Part shown: positions 1 to 7,502 of the stretch, in pieces
How positions within the stretch are numbered: position 1 is the stretch's first letter
How the letters are laid out: each line of letters starts with the position of its first letter
Translations under genes and position numbers: made by a program
Notes under the pieces: generated by a model
What the model was told of the DNA's origin: nothing
Seen by the model: the letters and a program-made list of their open reading frames with translations, nothing else
Database searches by the model: none
Source: Candidatus Zixiibacteriota bacterium
GTDB lineage: Bacteria > Zixibacteria > MSB-5A5 > SM1-73
DNA: 16,898 bases
Direction: 5' to 3'
Assembly (NCBI GenBank): GCA_020341875.1
Contig: CP070839.1
Coordinates: 1,461,864-1,478,761, forward strand

Positions 1-3000
1 CTCCCGGTCAGCTGCTTGTTTTTGCCGGCTTAAAACGGTGATGATGGCGTCAAACAGCTGGGACTGCTTGATTGGCTTGGTCAGGTATCCCGCACAGCCC
101 GATGCTTCCAGGCGGCCGGCGTCTCCCCGGACGCCCAGGGAGGTTAGGATGATCACCGTCACGTCCTTTGTCTCCGGGTCCTGCTTGATGGCGTGCAGGG
201 TTTCCTCGCCGTCCATACCCGGCATCTGCATGTCCAGCAGGACCAGATCGAAGAGCTTCTCCTTGCGGGCTGCCCTCTTTAGAGCTTGAATTGCTTCGTT
301 CCCGCTCTCTACTGCTTCAGGCGAGCAGCCAAACGACTCGTTCATCTTAACCAGAATGGTTCGGTTGGTCTGGTTGTCGTCTACCACCAGTATCCGCATG
401 CCACGGATATCCGGCGCGACAGGAGGAAGTCTCTCGTCGGTGTCTTCCTGTTTCCGGAGAGTGACGGTGAACCAAAAGCGACTTCCTCTGCCCGGTTCGC
501 TCTCCACCCCGATCTTGCCGCCCATCATATCCACCAGTCGCTTGGATATGGACAAGCCCAGGCCGGTGCCTCCGTGCTTTCGGGTGGTGGAGCCGTCTGC
601 CTGGGTGAAGCTCTCAAATATCTCCGACTGCTTGTCTGCGGGAATGCCTACTCCGGTGTCGAGAACCGAAACGACGAGCGCGGCGGAATCCTCGGTTTCC
701 TCCTCCAGTTCAACCCGGATTACCACTTCACCCTCTTCAGTGAACTTAACCGCGTTTCCGACTAGATTCATCAATACCTGTCGAATCCGTCCGGGGTCAC
801 CACGCAACAGACAGGGAACCTGGCTGTGGATAATGCAGGCCAGTTCCAGCCCCTTGGCGGAAGCCTTGGTGGCCAGGGTGTCAGCTGCCCCTTCGACCGT
901 AACCCGCAGATCAAAATCAATGGTCTCCAGTTCAACCCGGTCCGCCTCTATCTTCGACAGATCCAGGATGTCGTTCAGAAGCTCAAGCAGCCCGCGAGCG
1001 CTCTCCTTGACCGTGCACAGGTAGTCACGTTGTTCCTCGGTCAGGTCCGTGTCCAGAGTTATGTCAGTCATTCCGATGATGGCGTTCATGGGCGTACGGA
1101 TCTCGTGGCTCATGTTTGCCAGAAACTCGCTTTTGAGCCGGTTGGCATCTTCCGCCTGCTCCTTTGCATTGCGCAGGTTCTCCTCGGCCCGCTTGAGTTC
1201 CGTGATGTCGGTCACTATTCCGAGGATGGCGCTTTCTCCACCGTAGGTTATCAGCTTTGAGTTAAGGATCACCTCGATCCTTTTGCCCGCTTTGGTGATA
1301 ATTGTATATTCATAGGGACGAACCTCTTCGCCCCTCATATGCTTGTCGAAATTCTCGCTGACTAATTCCCTTGATTCCGGCGAGATGAACTCGAGGAACT
1401 CGAAATCAGGGGAATAGAACTCTTCCCTGGTGTATCCCACTATCTGTCTGCATCGCTCATTGGCGTATACTATTCTTCCCTTCTTGTTGATGAAGATCAT
1501 GTTTGGCGACCGTTCCGCGAGGCTTCTGAACTTTTCCTCACTCTCCCGGATCGCCTCCTCCGCCTGTCTGCGTTCGGTGATGTCCTTGGTGGTGCCGATG
1601 AACGCCTTTGGATTTCCGTCAGCGTCTCTGATCAAAGCAGCATTCAATTCTCCGATAAAGCGACTACCATCTTTCCTTAGTAGTGTGTATTCCAGATCTC
1701 TTACGATCCCTTCCCGGAGTGTCCTCTGAAGATTTGCCTTGGCCTTTTCATGCTCTTCCGGGGCGAAGAGTTCAAAGGTGTTTTTTCCCAGAAGCTCCTC
1801 AGCATTATCAAACCCATGGAGTTCGACGGTTCGTTGAGAAACGTAGGTGACGTTTGCTTCCAAATCAGTCACGGTCACGGCGTTGGGAGAGGCTTTCACC
1901 AGCGTCTTGTACATCTCCTCGGAGCTCTTTAGCTTCTGTGCTGCCTGCTTGCGCTCGGTGACGTCATCCGTAACTCCGACAATACGATGGATCTGGCCCG
2001 ATTCGTTCTTGATGGGATAGACACGATCACGCACCCAGCGAATTGAGCCGTCGGGCCACAGAATCCGATACTCCTGGCTGAATGCAATCTTCCCTCGGTC
2101 ATGCTTCTCAACGTAGGCATTGACCCGCTCGCGATCATCGGGATGGACCACTTCCAGCCAAGATTGAGCGTCCGCGTATGCCATTTCAACCGGCCGCCCC
2201 CATATCTTCTCGTAGGCCGGACTAACATAGATCGCGCTGTTGTCGGATGCATCACTCAGAAAGAAACCTTCGCCAACGTTTTCCGCGATTTGCCTGAGTC
2301 GCTCTTCACTTACCCGTACGGCCTCCTCCGCCTGCTTGCGCTCGGTGACTTCACGACCCACACATACGATGGCTACAACGTTGTTCTTCTCATCCAGTAC
2401 AGCTTTGTCCGCCCAAGCGAACCATCGCCAGCCATCTTTGGTCAGGGCTCGCTGTTCAACATAGCAGGTGTGTGGCGGTCGGTAGAGATTCTCCATGGCC
2501 TTCGCCGTAGGCTCCCGATCATCCTCGTGAACCAGCGGCATGAGCTTCTTACCCAGCAACTCTTCCTCGGTTTTGCCAAACGTGTCGCAGTAGGACGGAC
2601 TGACGAAAAGAAACCTTCCTTCTAGATCAACTTTTAGAACCAGATCCGTCTGACTTTCGACCAGAAGGCGATACTTCTCCTCGCTTTCCTTCAGATCAAT
2701 GGTTCTTTCTTCAATCAACTCCTCCAGATGCTCAGAGCGGTGCCTGAGCTCCTCCTCCATCCGTTTGCGCTTGCTTATGTCTCGGGCCACGCCCACCGTT
2801 CCTATGACCTTTCCCGATTCGTCCAAGATAGGCGATTTTATCGTCTCCAGCCAGACCTCATTCTCTTCCGAGTCTGTTATCTTCTCCTCGATGATTATCT
2901 GCTTCCTGCTTTTCATCACTTCCTGGTCATCCTCTCGAAACTTCCTGGCTGCCTCCTCTCCAAAGCAAGCTTCACAGGTCTGGTTGATCAAAGACTCTGG

Positions 3001-3879
3001 CTTCGTTCCGATAGCTTCCGCGAAGGCGCTGTTGACTGTGGTGAAACGTGACTCCGCATCCTTGACCCAGGCCATGTCAGGGATGTTGTTTATGAAAGAA
3101 TTTAGTTCTGTGACCTTCTGTTCCAGCGCCTTCTCCGCCCGTTTGCGCTGGGTGATCTCCGTGTGCAACTCCTCATTGGATTTGACCAACTCACTGGTGC
3201 GTTCTTCCACGCGTATCTCCAGCTCGTCGCGGGCCTTTCGCAGCTCATCCTCCGCCCGCTTGCGCTCCGTAATGTCGATGAAAGTGGCCTGTAGGGCAGG
3301 CTCTCCTCGGTATTCGATGGGAGCGCTGAAGACTTCCAGCCAGCGCATATTTCCATCCTTGCAGACTATGCTGTACTCGTCCCGGGGCGACAGCGGTTCC
3401 CCGGCCCAGCGATCCCGAAAACGTCGCCAGGCAACTTCACGGTGCTCGGGGTGAATCACTGATCTCACCTGTTCGGGGCCGAGCCCCATAAGCTCGTAGA
3501 TGCTATACCCGGTGATTTCCGCCGCTGCGGTGTTGGTAAAGACCACACGTTGGTCCTGAATCACAGCCAGCCCCTGCAGTGACTGCTCGACCAACGTTCT
3601 GTGTTTCTCCTCGCTTTCGCGTAACGCCTCTTCCGCCTTCTTTCGTTCGGAGATAACGCTGAGAGCATAGACGCAGAACATGATGAGAATACAGACGGCC
3701 AGCGAACGCATCCATACTTTATGCGCCTCCAGGGCAAATATCTCCTCCACCAGAGTGCCCTCGTGGAACACAAAGACGGTTACTGTGGATTGGAGAACCC
3801 AGAAGAGAATCCCCAGCCCAACCCCCATCAATATCATCTTTTTGCGGATGCTTGCGCGGCTAGTGCCCTCCCTTCTCAT
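1..3879 (-). CDS. Membrane hybrid histidine kinase with six PAS domains (C-terminus beyond window)
   Basis: Sensor kinase that should autophosphorylate on His and pass the phosphate to its own receiver. The 1293 codons present are open without a stop and run off the left edge. Order seen: two membrane helices (about 15-38 and 62-82) around a short loop, then six PAS domains (about 90-207, 259-370, 400-515, 525-645, 654-770, 780-893), each followed by a D-I/V-T-E-R-K-x-A-E type linker, with a coiled coil between PAS1 and PAS2. Next are HisKA with MSHEIRTP (His925), HATPase_c with N-box NLVGNAVKF, DTGVGIP and GGTGLGLSI, and a receiver from about 1161 with VVDDN and acceptor Asp1216 (LLDMQMPG). 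A second receiver or an HPt may follow outside the window. The ATG at 3879 has AAAGGAG seven bases upstream, and its N-terminus aligns without gaps to the kinase at 6916. It has its own sigma-28-like promoter, so it need not be cotranscribed with the REC-kinase gene upstream. Confidence 0.93.
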   Translation of the reverse strand, partial: MRREGTSRASIRKKMILMGVGLGILFWVLQSTVTVFVFHEGTLVEEIFALEAHKVWMRSLAVCILIMFCVYALSVISERKKAEEALRESEEKHRTLVEQSLQGLAVIQDQRVVFTNTAAAEITGYSIYELMGLGPEQVRSVIHPEHREVAWRRFRDRWAGEPLSPRDEYSIVCKDGNMRWLEVFSAPIEYRGEPALQATFIDITERKRAEDELRKARDELEIRVEERTSELVKSNEELHTEITQRKRAEKALEQKVTELNSFINNIPDMAWVKDAESRFTTVNSAFAEAIGTKPESLINQTCEACFGEEAARKFREDDQEVMKSRKQIIIEEKITDSEENEVWLETIKSPILDESGKVIGTVGVARDISKRKRMEEELRHRSEHLEELIEERTIDLKESEEKYRLLVESQTDLVLKVDLEGRFLFVSPSYCDTFGKTEEELLGKKLMPLVHEDDREPTAKAMENLYRPPHTCYVEQRALTKDGWRWFAWADKAVLDEKNNVVAIVCVGREVTERKQAEEAVRVSEERLRQIAENVGEGFFLSDASDNSAIYVSPAYEKIWGRPVEMAYADAQSWLEVVHPDDRERVNAYVEKHDRGKIAFSQEYRILWPDGSIRWVRDRVYPIKNESGQIHRIVGVTDDVTERKQAAQKLKSSEEMYKTLVKASPNAVTVTDLEANVTYVSQRTVELHGFDNAEELLGKNTFELFAPEEHEKAKANLQRTLREGIVRDLEYTLLRKDGSRFIGELNAALIRDADGNPKAFIGTTKDITERRQAEEAIRESEEKFRSLAERSPNMIFINKKGRIVYANERCRQIVGYTREEFYSPDFEFLEFISPESRELVSENFDKHMRGEEVRPYEYTIITKAGKRIEVILNSKLITYGGESAILGIVTDITELKRAEENLRNAKEQAEDANRLKSEFLANMSHEIRTPMNAIIGMTDITLDTDLTEEQRDYLCTVKESARGLLELLNDILDLSKIEADRVELETIDFDLRVTVEGAADTLATKASAKGLELACIIHSQVPCLLRGDPGRIRQVLMNLVGNAVKFTEEGEVVIRVELEEETEDSAALVVSVLDTGVGIPADKQSEIFESFTQADGSTTRKHGGTGLGLSISKRLVDMMGGKIGVESEPGRGSRFWFTVTLRKQEDTDERLPPVAPDIRGMRILVVDDNQTNRTILVKMNESFGCSPEAVESGNEAIQALKRAARKEKLFDLVLLDMQMPGMDGEETLHAIKQDPETKDVTVIILTSLGVRGDAGRLEASGCAGYLTKPIKQSQLFDAIITVLSRQKQAADRE

Positions 3880-4253
3880 GGTGCGGCTCCTTTCCCCGCC
3901 GGCAGCGATGGTCTTGTGCCGGGTGGTGGTTTAGTCACCGCCCCCAGAATAAAAGAGATTGCCAGAGAAGCGGCGAGCGCAGGAGCACCGCTTCTTCCTA
4001 CAACTTAAGTCGGCCTCAAATCCACGTGCTTTAGGCAGGAGTTAGGGTTTCCCCTTATGAAGATCTACGGGGCCAGGATTCCTTAAAAGTCCTGTTTGGA
4101 GCTCAGGGGAGCGTCCGATGGGATTGGCAATCTCAGGAGTCGGTTTTCGCCAGAATGGGCGTCAGAATCCCAAAGAAAGGTCTTCTCTGGTCAGGAATCT
4201 GCCAGAACCTCTGGAGGAAAAGGGAGCCTTCAATCGTCCTTGCGGAGGAGGCT
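3880..4253. other. 374-base intergenic region upstream of the six-PAS kinase
   Basis: No convincing gene. On the minus strand it holds the end of the three-gene signalling unit, then a sigma-28-like promoter (4007-4033) with an AAACCCT block just upstream (4044-4050), a leader of about 120 bases, and the AAAGGAG ribosome site of the six-PAS kinase. Only weak short inverted repeats lie just after the stop at 4254, and none has a T-run, so no intrinsic terminator can be called. Read-through from the upstream genes is possible. Confidence 0.6.
4007..4033 (-). promoter_or_regulatory. Sigma-28 (FliA/SigD)-type promoter for the six-PAS kinase
   Basis: On the minus strand the sequence reads TAAAGCAC (4033-4026), 11 bases, then GCCGACTT (4014-4007). 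The family consensus is TAAAGTTT-N11-GCCGATAA, so the TAAAG and GCCGA cores and the spacer length match exactly. Predicted transcription start is near 4000, about 120 bases before the ATG. The same arrangement recurs upstream of the kinase at 6916, with a shared AAACCCT block nine bases before CTAAAGC and a shared ATTTGAG in the spacer. The fit is seen directly; use by sigma-28 is inferred. Confidence 0.6.
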
Positions 4254-5453
4254 TCATCCGCACGAGCTTGCCTTTTCAACCACCGTATCCAAGGCCTCCT
4301 CTGGGACGTGTGCGGGTAGGGTGAAAGAGAACGTGCTGCCCTTACCCGGTTCGCTTTGAACCGAGATGTCGCCGCCATGCAGTCTGATCAATTCACGGCA
4401 AATATACAAGCCAAGCCCCAAACCCTGGTGGTTCATCCAATCGTCGCTGCTGGCCTGGTAGAGGCGGTCGAAGATGTAAGGGAGTTTATCTGGTTCAATG
4501 CCGCGCCCGGTGTCGGAGATCGCGACCACCACGAATCTTGAAACGATCGGGTTAGTGGTAACGCTGACCGTGATTTCACCGTTTTCAGAAGTGAACTTCC
4601 GCGCGTTCCCCAGCAAGTTCAAGAGCACCTGCTCAATCCTCTTTTCGTCGATGTAGACGTCGGGGAGATCGTCTTCCATCATCTGCTTCAGACGAATCCT
4701 TTTCTTTTGCGCAGAGCCGGAAACTGAGGCAACGACCTGATGAACGAACTTGTCGATCGGAACCGGACACCGACTCAGTTTCAGCTTTCCTGCCAGCAAG
4801 TTGGTTACGTCGACTAGATCGTTGATGCATTCACACATCTGGCTGCAGCAACGCTGCGCGATTTCCAGACGTCCTCGTTGCGCATCGGTCAGAGGGCCAG
4901 CCGCGCCTTCAAGCAGCATCGAAAGGTACCCCAGAGCTGACGTTACGGGGGATTTGAGCTTGTAGGAGAGCCGGTGATAGAAGCTCTGGACCTCGACATT
5001 TCTGCACAACAGCTCCCTGTTGGCATGCTGTAGGTTGCGGCGATGTTCCTCGAGCGCTTCCTGCAACTTATACTTAGCAATTGCGTTGGAAATAACCCGC
5101 TTGAGACTGTTACTTGACAACCGGTTTTTGGGTAAATAGTCTGCTGCTCCGAATCGCATGAGTTCTGCGGCCAGTTCTTCGTGGCCGTGGCCGGTCAGAA
5201 TCACCACTGGACACTTGGAGCCAGTATGCTGGATCGCCTTGAGCACCTCAAGACCGGTTGTGGCTCCCAAAAGATAGTCAAGAAGGATGACATCTTCGGC
5301 ATGCCGGGACAGTTGAGCCAGTCCCTCGGCCGGCTCGGTAAAGGAGAGAAACTCTACCTCCCACCCCGGGATGTCCTCAAGGTAGCGCCGTACAAGCTGA
5401 ATGTCCCCCGGGTCGTCCTCGATTGCCAGTACTGTGATCTTCTTACCTGTCAT
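4254..5453 (-). CDS. REC-histidine kinase-like protein with Tyr in place of the phosphoacceptor His
   Basis: Cytoplasmic 399-residue protein with no membrane segment. An N-terminal receiver (about 6-125) has the acid pocket IEDDPGD, acceptor Asp59 (ILLDYLL), Thr87 and Lys109. A helical linker leads to a HisKA-like dimerisation domain (about 155-225) and HATPase_c (about 270-382). The ATP site looks complete: N-box NLLGNARKF, DTGRGIEP, IFDRLYQ and GLGLGLYIC. In the H-box, where the family normally reads S-H-E-L-K/R-T-P, this protein reads S-Y-K-L-K-S-P, so the acceptor is Tyr164 (codon TAC, 4964-4962). His160 lies four residues earlier. It probably cannot autophosphorylate in the usual way; it may act as a phosphatase, a scaffold, or a reader of its own receiver. 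It starts three bases after the stop of the upstream response regulator, with GAGGAG eight bases before the ATG, so it is translated from the same message. Confidence 0.9.
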   Translation of the reverse strand: MTGKKITVLAIEDDPGDIQLVRRYLEDIPGWEVEFLSFTEPAEGLAQLSRHAEDVILLDYLLGATTGLEVLKAIQHTGSKCPVVILTGHGHEELAAELMRFGAADYLPKNRLSSNSLKRVISNAIAKYKLQEALEEHRRNLQHANRELLCRNVEVQSFYHRLSYKLKSPVTSALGYLSMLLEGAAGPLTDAQRGRLEIAQRCCSQMCECINDLVDVTNLLAGKLKLSRCPVPIDKFVHQVVASVSGSAQKKRIRLKQMMEDDLPDVYIDEKRIEQVLLNLLGNARKFTSENGEITVSVTTNPIVSRFVVVAISDTGRGIEPDKLPYIFDRLYQASSDDWMNHQGLGLGLYICRELIRLHGGDISVQSEPGKGSTFSFTLPAHVPEEALDTVVEKASSCG

Positions 5454-5456
5454 GGC

Positions 5457-5915
5457 TCACTCTCCTCGTGGGGGAAGCACCACGATCTGAAACCAATAGT
5501 CCTTGAGTACCTTGATAGCACTGACGAACTGATCCATGTCCACCGGTTTGACGATATAGGAATTGGCCCCCAGATCGTAGGTGTGAATGATATCGTTCTC
5601 TTGCTTCGATGTGGTCAGCGCGACGACGGGGATGCGACGCAGGTTGGGGTCAGCCCGCATCTGCTCCAGTAACTGCTTGCCATCCATCTTGGGCATGTTA
5701 AGGTCCAGCAACATCAAATCCGGTTTAGGGGATGAGGCCGGATCCTCGTATTTCCCGCGACGAAGCAGGTAGTTTAGAGCCTCCTCACCGTCTTCAACGA
5801 TATAGAGCTCGTTTCGGATCCGGCTCTGTTCCAAAGCCCGTCGGGTCAGTTCTTGATCGCCGGGGTCATCTTCGGCGAGCAGGATGACTGCAGGTTTTCC
5901 ATTGAGTTGCTCCAT
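5457..5915 (-). CDS. Single-domain response regulator, Rcp1-like
   Basis: A 152-residue stand-alone receiver with no DNA-binding or enzymatic output. Acid pocket LAEDDPGD, acceptor Asp71 (MLLDLNMP), Thr101/Thr102 and Lys123 (IVKPV) are present. The insert between helix 2 and strand 3 (YLLRRGKYED) and the ALTTSKQEND segment are typical of the Rcp1 family, which partners kinases carrying the SHDLQEPL H-box. The kinase immediately upstream has exactly that box. The ATG at 5915 lies 70 bases inside the end of that kinase gene and has AGGAGG seven bases upstream, so the two are probably translationally coupled. Likely role: carry phosphate from the kinase at 6916 to a further partner, perhaps the receiver-kinase protein encoded next, although that last step is inference. 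Confidence 0.93.
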   Translation of the reverse strand: MEQLNGKPAVILLAEDDPGDQELTRRALEQSRIRNELYIVEDGEEALNYLLRRGKYEDPASSPKPDLMLLDLNMPKMDGKQLLEQMRADPNLRRIPVVALTTSKQENDIIHTYDLGANSYIVKPVDMDQFVSAIKVLKDYWFQIVVLPPRGE

Positions 5916-6916
5916 GAAATTCCCTCCTTCCTATTCGACCCAACCTCATCGAGCGTGAATTTGAAGTGTGTGCCCTTTCCTGGTGTGGATTCGACCCAAA
6001 TCCGGCCTCCGTGTCGACCGACGGTCTTGGCGCAGATTGCCAGACCAATGCCCGTGCCCTCGTATTTGCCTCGTCCGTGCAGGCGTTTGAATGGGGCGAA
6101 AATCTGCTCGGCGTATCTCGGCTCGATGCCAATTCCGTTGTCCTTCACTCCGAGAATCAGCCGCCTGTCAACGCGCTCTGCCGTCAGGTCAATGCACGGC
6201 CGCTCGGAGCCCGTGAACTTCAACGCGTTCGATAACAAGTTCTGATAGAGTTGGGTCAGCATGGTTCGGTCTCCCCGGACCTGGGGCAGCTCGTCTCGGA
6301 CGATTTCGGCTTGACTTTCCTGTATTCGTACGGCCAAAGAGTCGATGGCCCGATCAACACAGCGGCCAAGGGAGACCGTCTCCCACTTGACGGCCACTCT
6401 TCCCGAGCGCGAAAGTGCCAGAAGGTCCTGCACCAGCTTTTGCATTCGCTTTGCCGCGTCCACAATAAAACCGAGATCTTTTTCTGCCCGTTCGGGCAGG
6501 TTGTCTCCCAGATCCTGGCGGAGTATGCCGCTGAAGGCGGTCACTTTACGGAGTGGTTCCTGGAGGTCATGGCTGGCAACATAGGTAAACTGGTCCAGCT
6601 CGGCGTTCTTGCGTTCAAGCTCTTCATTAGCTCGTTCCAGTTGCCTGGCCTGCTGGAGGAGCGCCGCTTCCGCCCGCTTGCGCTCGGCGATGACGCCTTG
6701 GGCATAGAAGCTGAACATGATCAGGATGCCAAGAACCAACGAGCGCATCCAGATCTTGTGAGGGTTAAGCGTAAATGTCTCCTCTACAAGAGTGCCGCTA
6801 TGGAATATGAAAACGTCTATAGCAGAAGCGAGAATCCAGTATAGTAGGCCCAGTGCAACCGCCATCCATATCATCTTCTTCCATATGCCGATGCGGTTTA
6901 CGTCGTCGGCTCTCAC
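5846..6916 (-). CDS. Membrane histidine kinase, phytochrome-type SHDLQEPL H-box, no PAS domain
   Basis: A 356-residue sensor kinase. Two membrane helices (about 13-38 and 55-78) enclose a loop of under 20 residues with HSGTLVEE and NPHK. A coiled coil (about 78-108) leads to HisKA with ASHDLQEPL (His116), then HATPase_c with NLLSNALKF, DNGIGIEP and GTGIGLAIC. The GTG at 6916 is chosen for two reasons: AGGGGG sits six bases upstream, and from there the first 88 residues align gap-free with the six-PAS kinase at roughly 50 identical positions. The frame stays open to an alternative GTG at 7030, but that lies at the predicted transcription start of the sigma-28-like promoter. The last 70 bases overlap the Rcp1-like regulator, its probable phosphate acceptor. 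There is no signal-binding domain apart from the membrane module, so sensing is likely through the helices or the short loop. Confidence 0.92.
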   Translation of the reverse strand: MRADDVNRIGIWKKMIWMAVALGLLYWILASAIDVFIFHSGTLVEETFTLNPHKIWMRSLVLGILIMFSFYAQGVIAERKRAEAALLQQARQLERANEELERKNAELDQFTYVASHDLQEPLRKVTAFSGILRQDLGDNLPERAEKDLGFIVDAAKRMQKLVQDLLALSRSGRVAVKWETVSLGRCVDRAIDSLAVRIQESQAEIVRDELPQVRGDRTMLTQLYQNLLSNALKFTGSERPCIDLTAERVDRRLILGVKDNGIGIEPRYAEQIFAPFKRLHGRGKYEGTGIGLAICAKTVGRHGGRIWVESTPGKGTHFKFTLDEVGSNRKEGISWSNSMENLQSSCSPKMTPAIKN

Positions 6917-7037
6917 GATTTGCCCCCTGCCTGATGGACGCTCCTTCACCATCGCGACACAGTTGCCTATCTTGTGACAAAGTAACACAGATTCCAGTAG
7001 TAATGTAGTTGGGACCCGCCGTCCCCTCACAGCAAGT

Positions 7038-7064
7038 GAGTCGGTCTCAAATACTGAAGCTTTA
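7038..7064 (-). promoter_or_regulatory. Sigma-28 (FliA/SigD)-type promoter for the three-gene kinase/regulator unit
   Basis: Minus strand reads TAAAGCTT (7064-7057), 11 bases, then ACCGACTC (7045-7038). It matches TAAAG-N14-CCGA and is built like the promoter at 4007-4033: AAACCCT, nine bases, CTAAAGC, six bases, ATTTGAG, one base, CCGACT. Predicted transcription start is near 7031, giving a leader of about 115 bases before the GTG at 6916. The leader length is close to that of the six-PAS kinase. Confidence 0.58.
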
Positions 7065-7144
7065 GAAAAAGTTCAGGGTTTCTACTAGCGGTGGTTAGCC
7101 ACGAGGCTCAGGCACGGGGTACCCCATAGCGAGGCTTGTTGGGG

Positions 7145-7175
7145 AATATACCTAGACTATCAACATCAGGGTCAA
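7145..7175 (-). promoter_or_regulatory. Possible second, sigma-70-like promoter upstream of the kinase unit
   Basis: Minus strand has TTGACC (7175-7170) and TATATT (7150-7145), each one base from consensus. The spacer is 19 bases, longer than the preferred 17, so this is only a candidate. If used, it would give a basal transcript beginning about 80 bases upstream of the sigma-28-like core. Confidence 0.25.
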
Positions 7176-7206
7176 CGTGGCTTGACGGGCGCGGCCGCCT
7201 GGAGGG

Positions 7207-7440
7207 CTATCGCTGGAATTTCGCCGACTGATCTTGACCTCTTGCCGTCACCTCTTCAGCCAGCAAGTTACTCAGGTATTCCTCTAACTTTTCCAGCTCG
7301 GCTTTTAGCTCAGCCATCGTCTCTTGGGCGCCAGTCAGATCTCCGCTCCGGCCGGATATCTCCAGCTTGAAGGCCAAATCGGCGCTGGATTGAGGCACTT
7401 TAGGTTGGCATTCCGACTTGGTCCTTCCGGCTCCATTCAG
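7207..7440 (-). pseudogene. Orphan C-terminal fragment of an HPt (histidine phosphotransfer) domain
   Basis: The frame is open from after a TAG at 7443 to the TAG at 7209-7207; a GTG at 7398 would give 63 residues. The peptide contains ADLAFKLEISGRSGDL followed by an amphipathic helix (AELKAELEKLEEYLSNL). This is the usual form of the last two helices of HPt domains, where L-x-x-L-E-x-x-G-R-x-G-D-L precedes a helix ending in E-x-x-x-L-x-x-x-L. The half of the domain that carries the phosphorylatable His (H-x-L-K-G) is not found in any frame upstream, and there is no good ribosome site. It reads as the surviving tail of a deleted hybrid kinase or HPt gene. A real small protein is possible but less likely. 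Confidence 0.55.
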
Positions 7441-7502
7441 CTACCACCGTCTCGTTGTTCTTACAAGGGGCAGGGTGTTCTCTTGAAACTCGGAATGGAG
7501 GA

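Noticed and set aside
286..1024. Long plus-strand frames opposite the six-PAS kinase
   Set aside because: They are antisense shadows of a continuous, motif-rich minus-strand kinase frame; none shows a domain.
2699..3454. 251-codon plus-strand frame
   Set aside because: Ser/Arg-rich translation typical of the antisense of coding DNA, opposite PAS domains 1-3.
6917..7030. Longer N-terminus (GTG 7030) for the phytochrome-type kinase
   Set aside because: It would start at the predicted transcription start. The added 38 residues have no match in the paralog, and GTG 6916 has a better ribosome site.
7116..7125. Palindrome GGGGTACCCC in the region before the kinase unit
   Set aside because: Ten bases with no loop, T-run or second copy; too little to call an operator or terminator.
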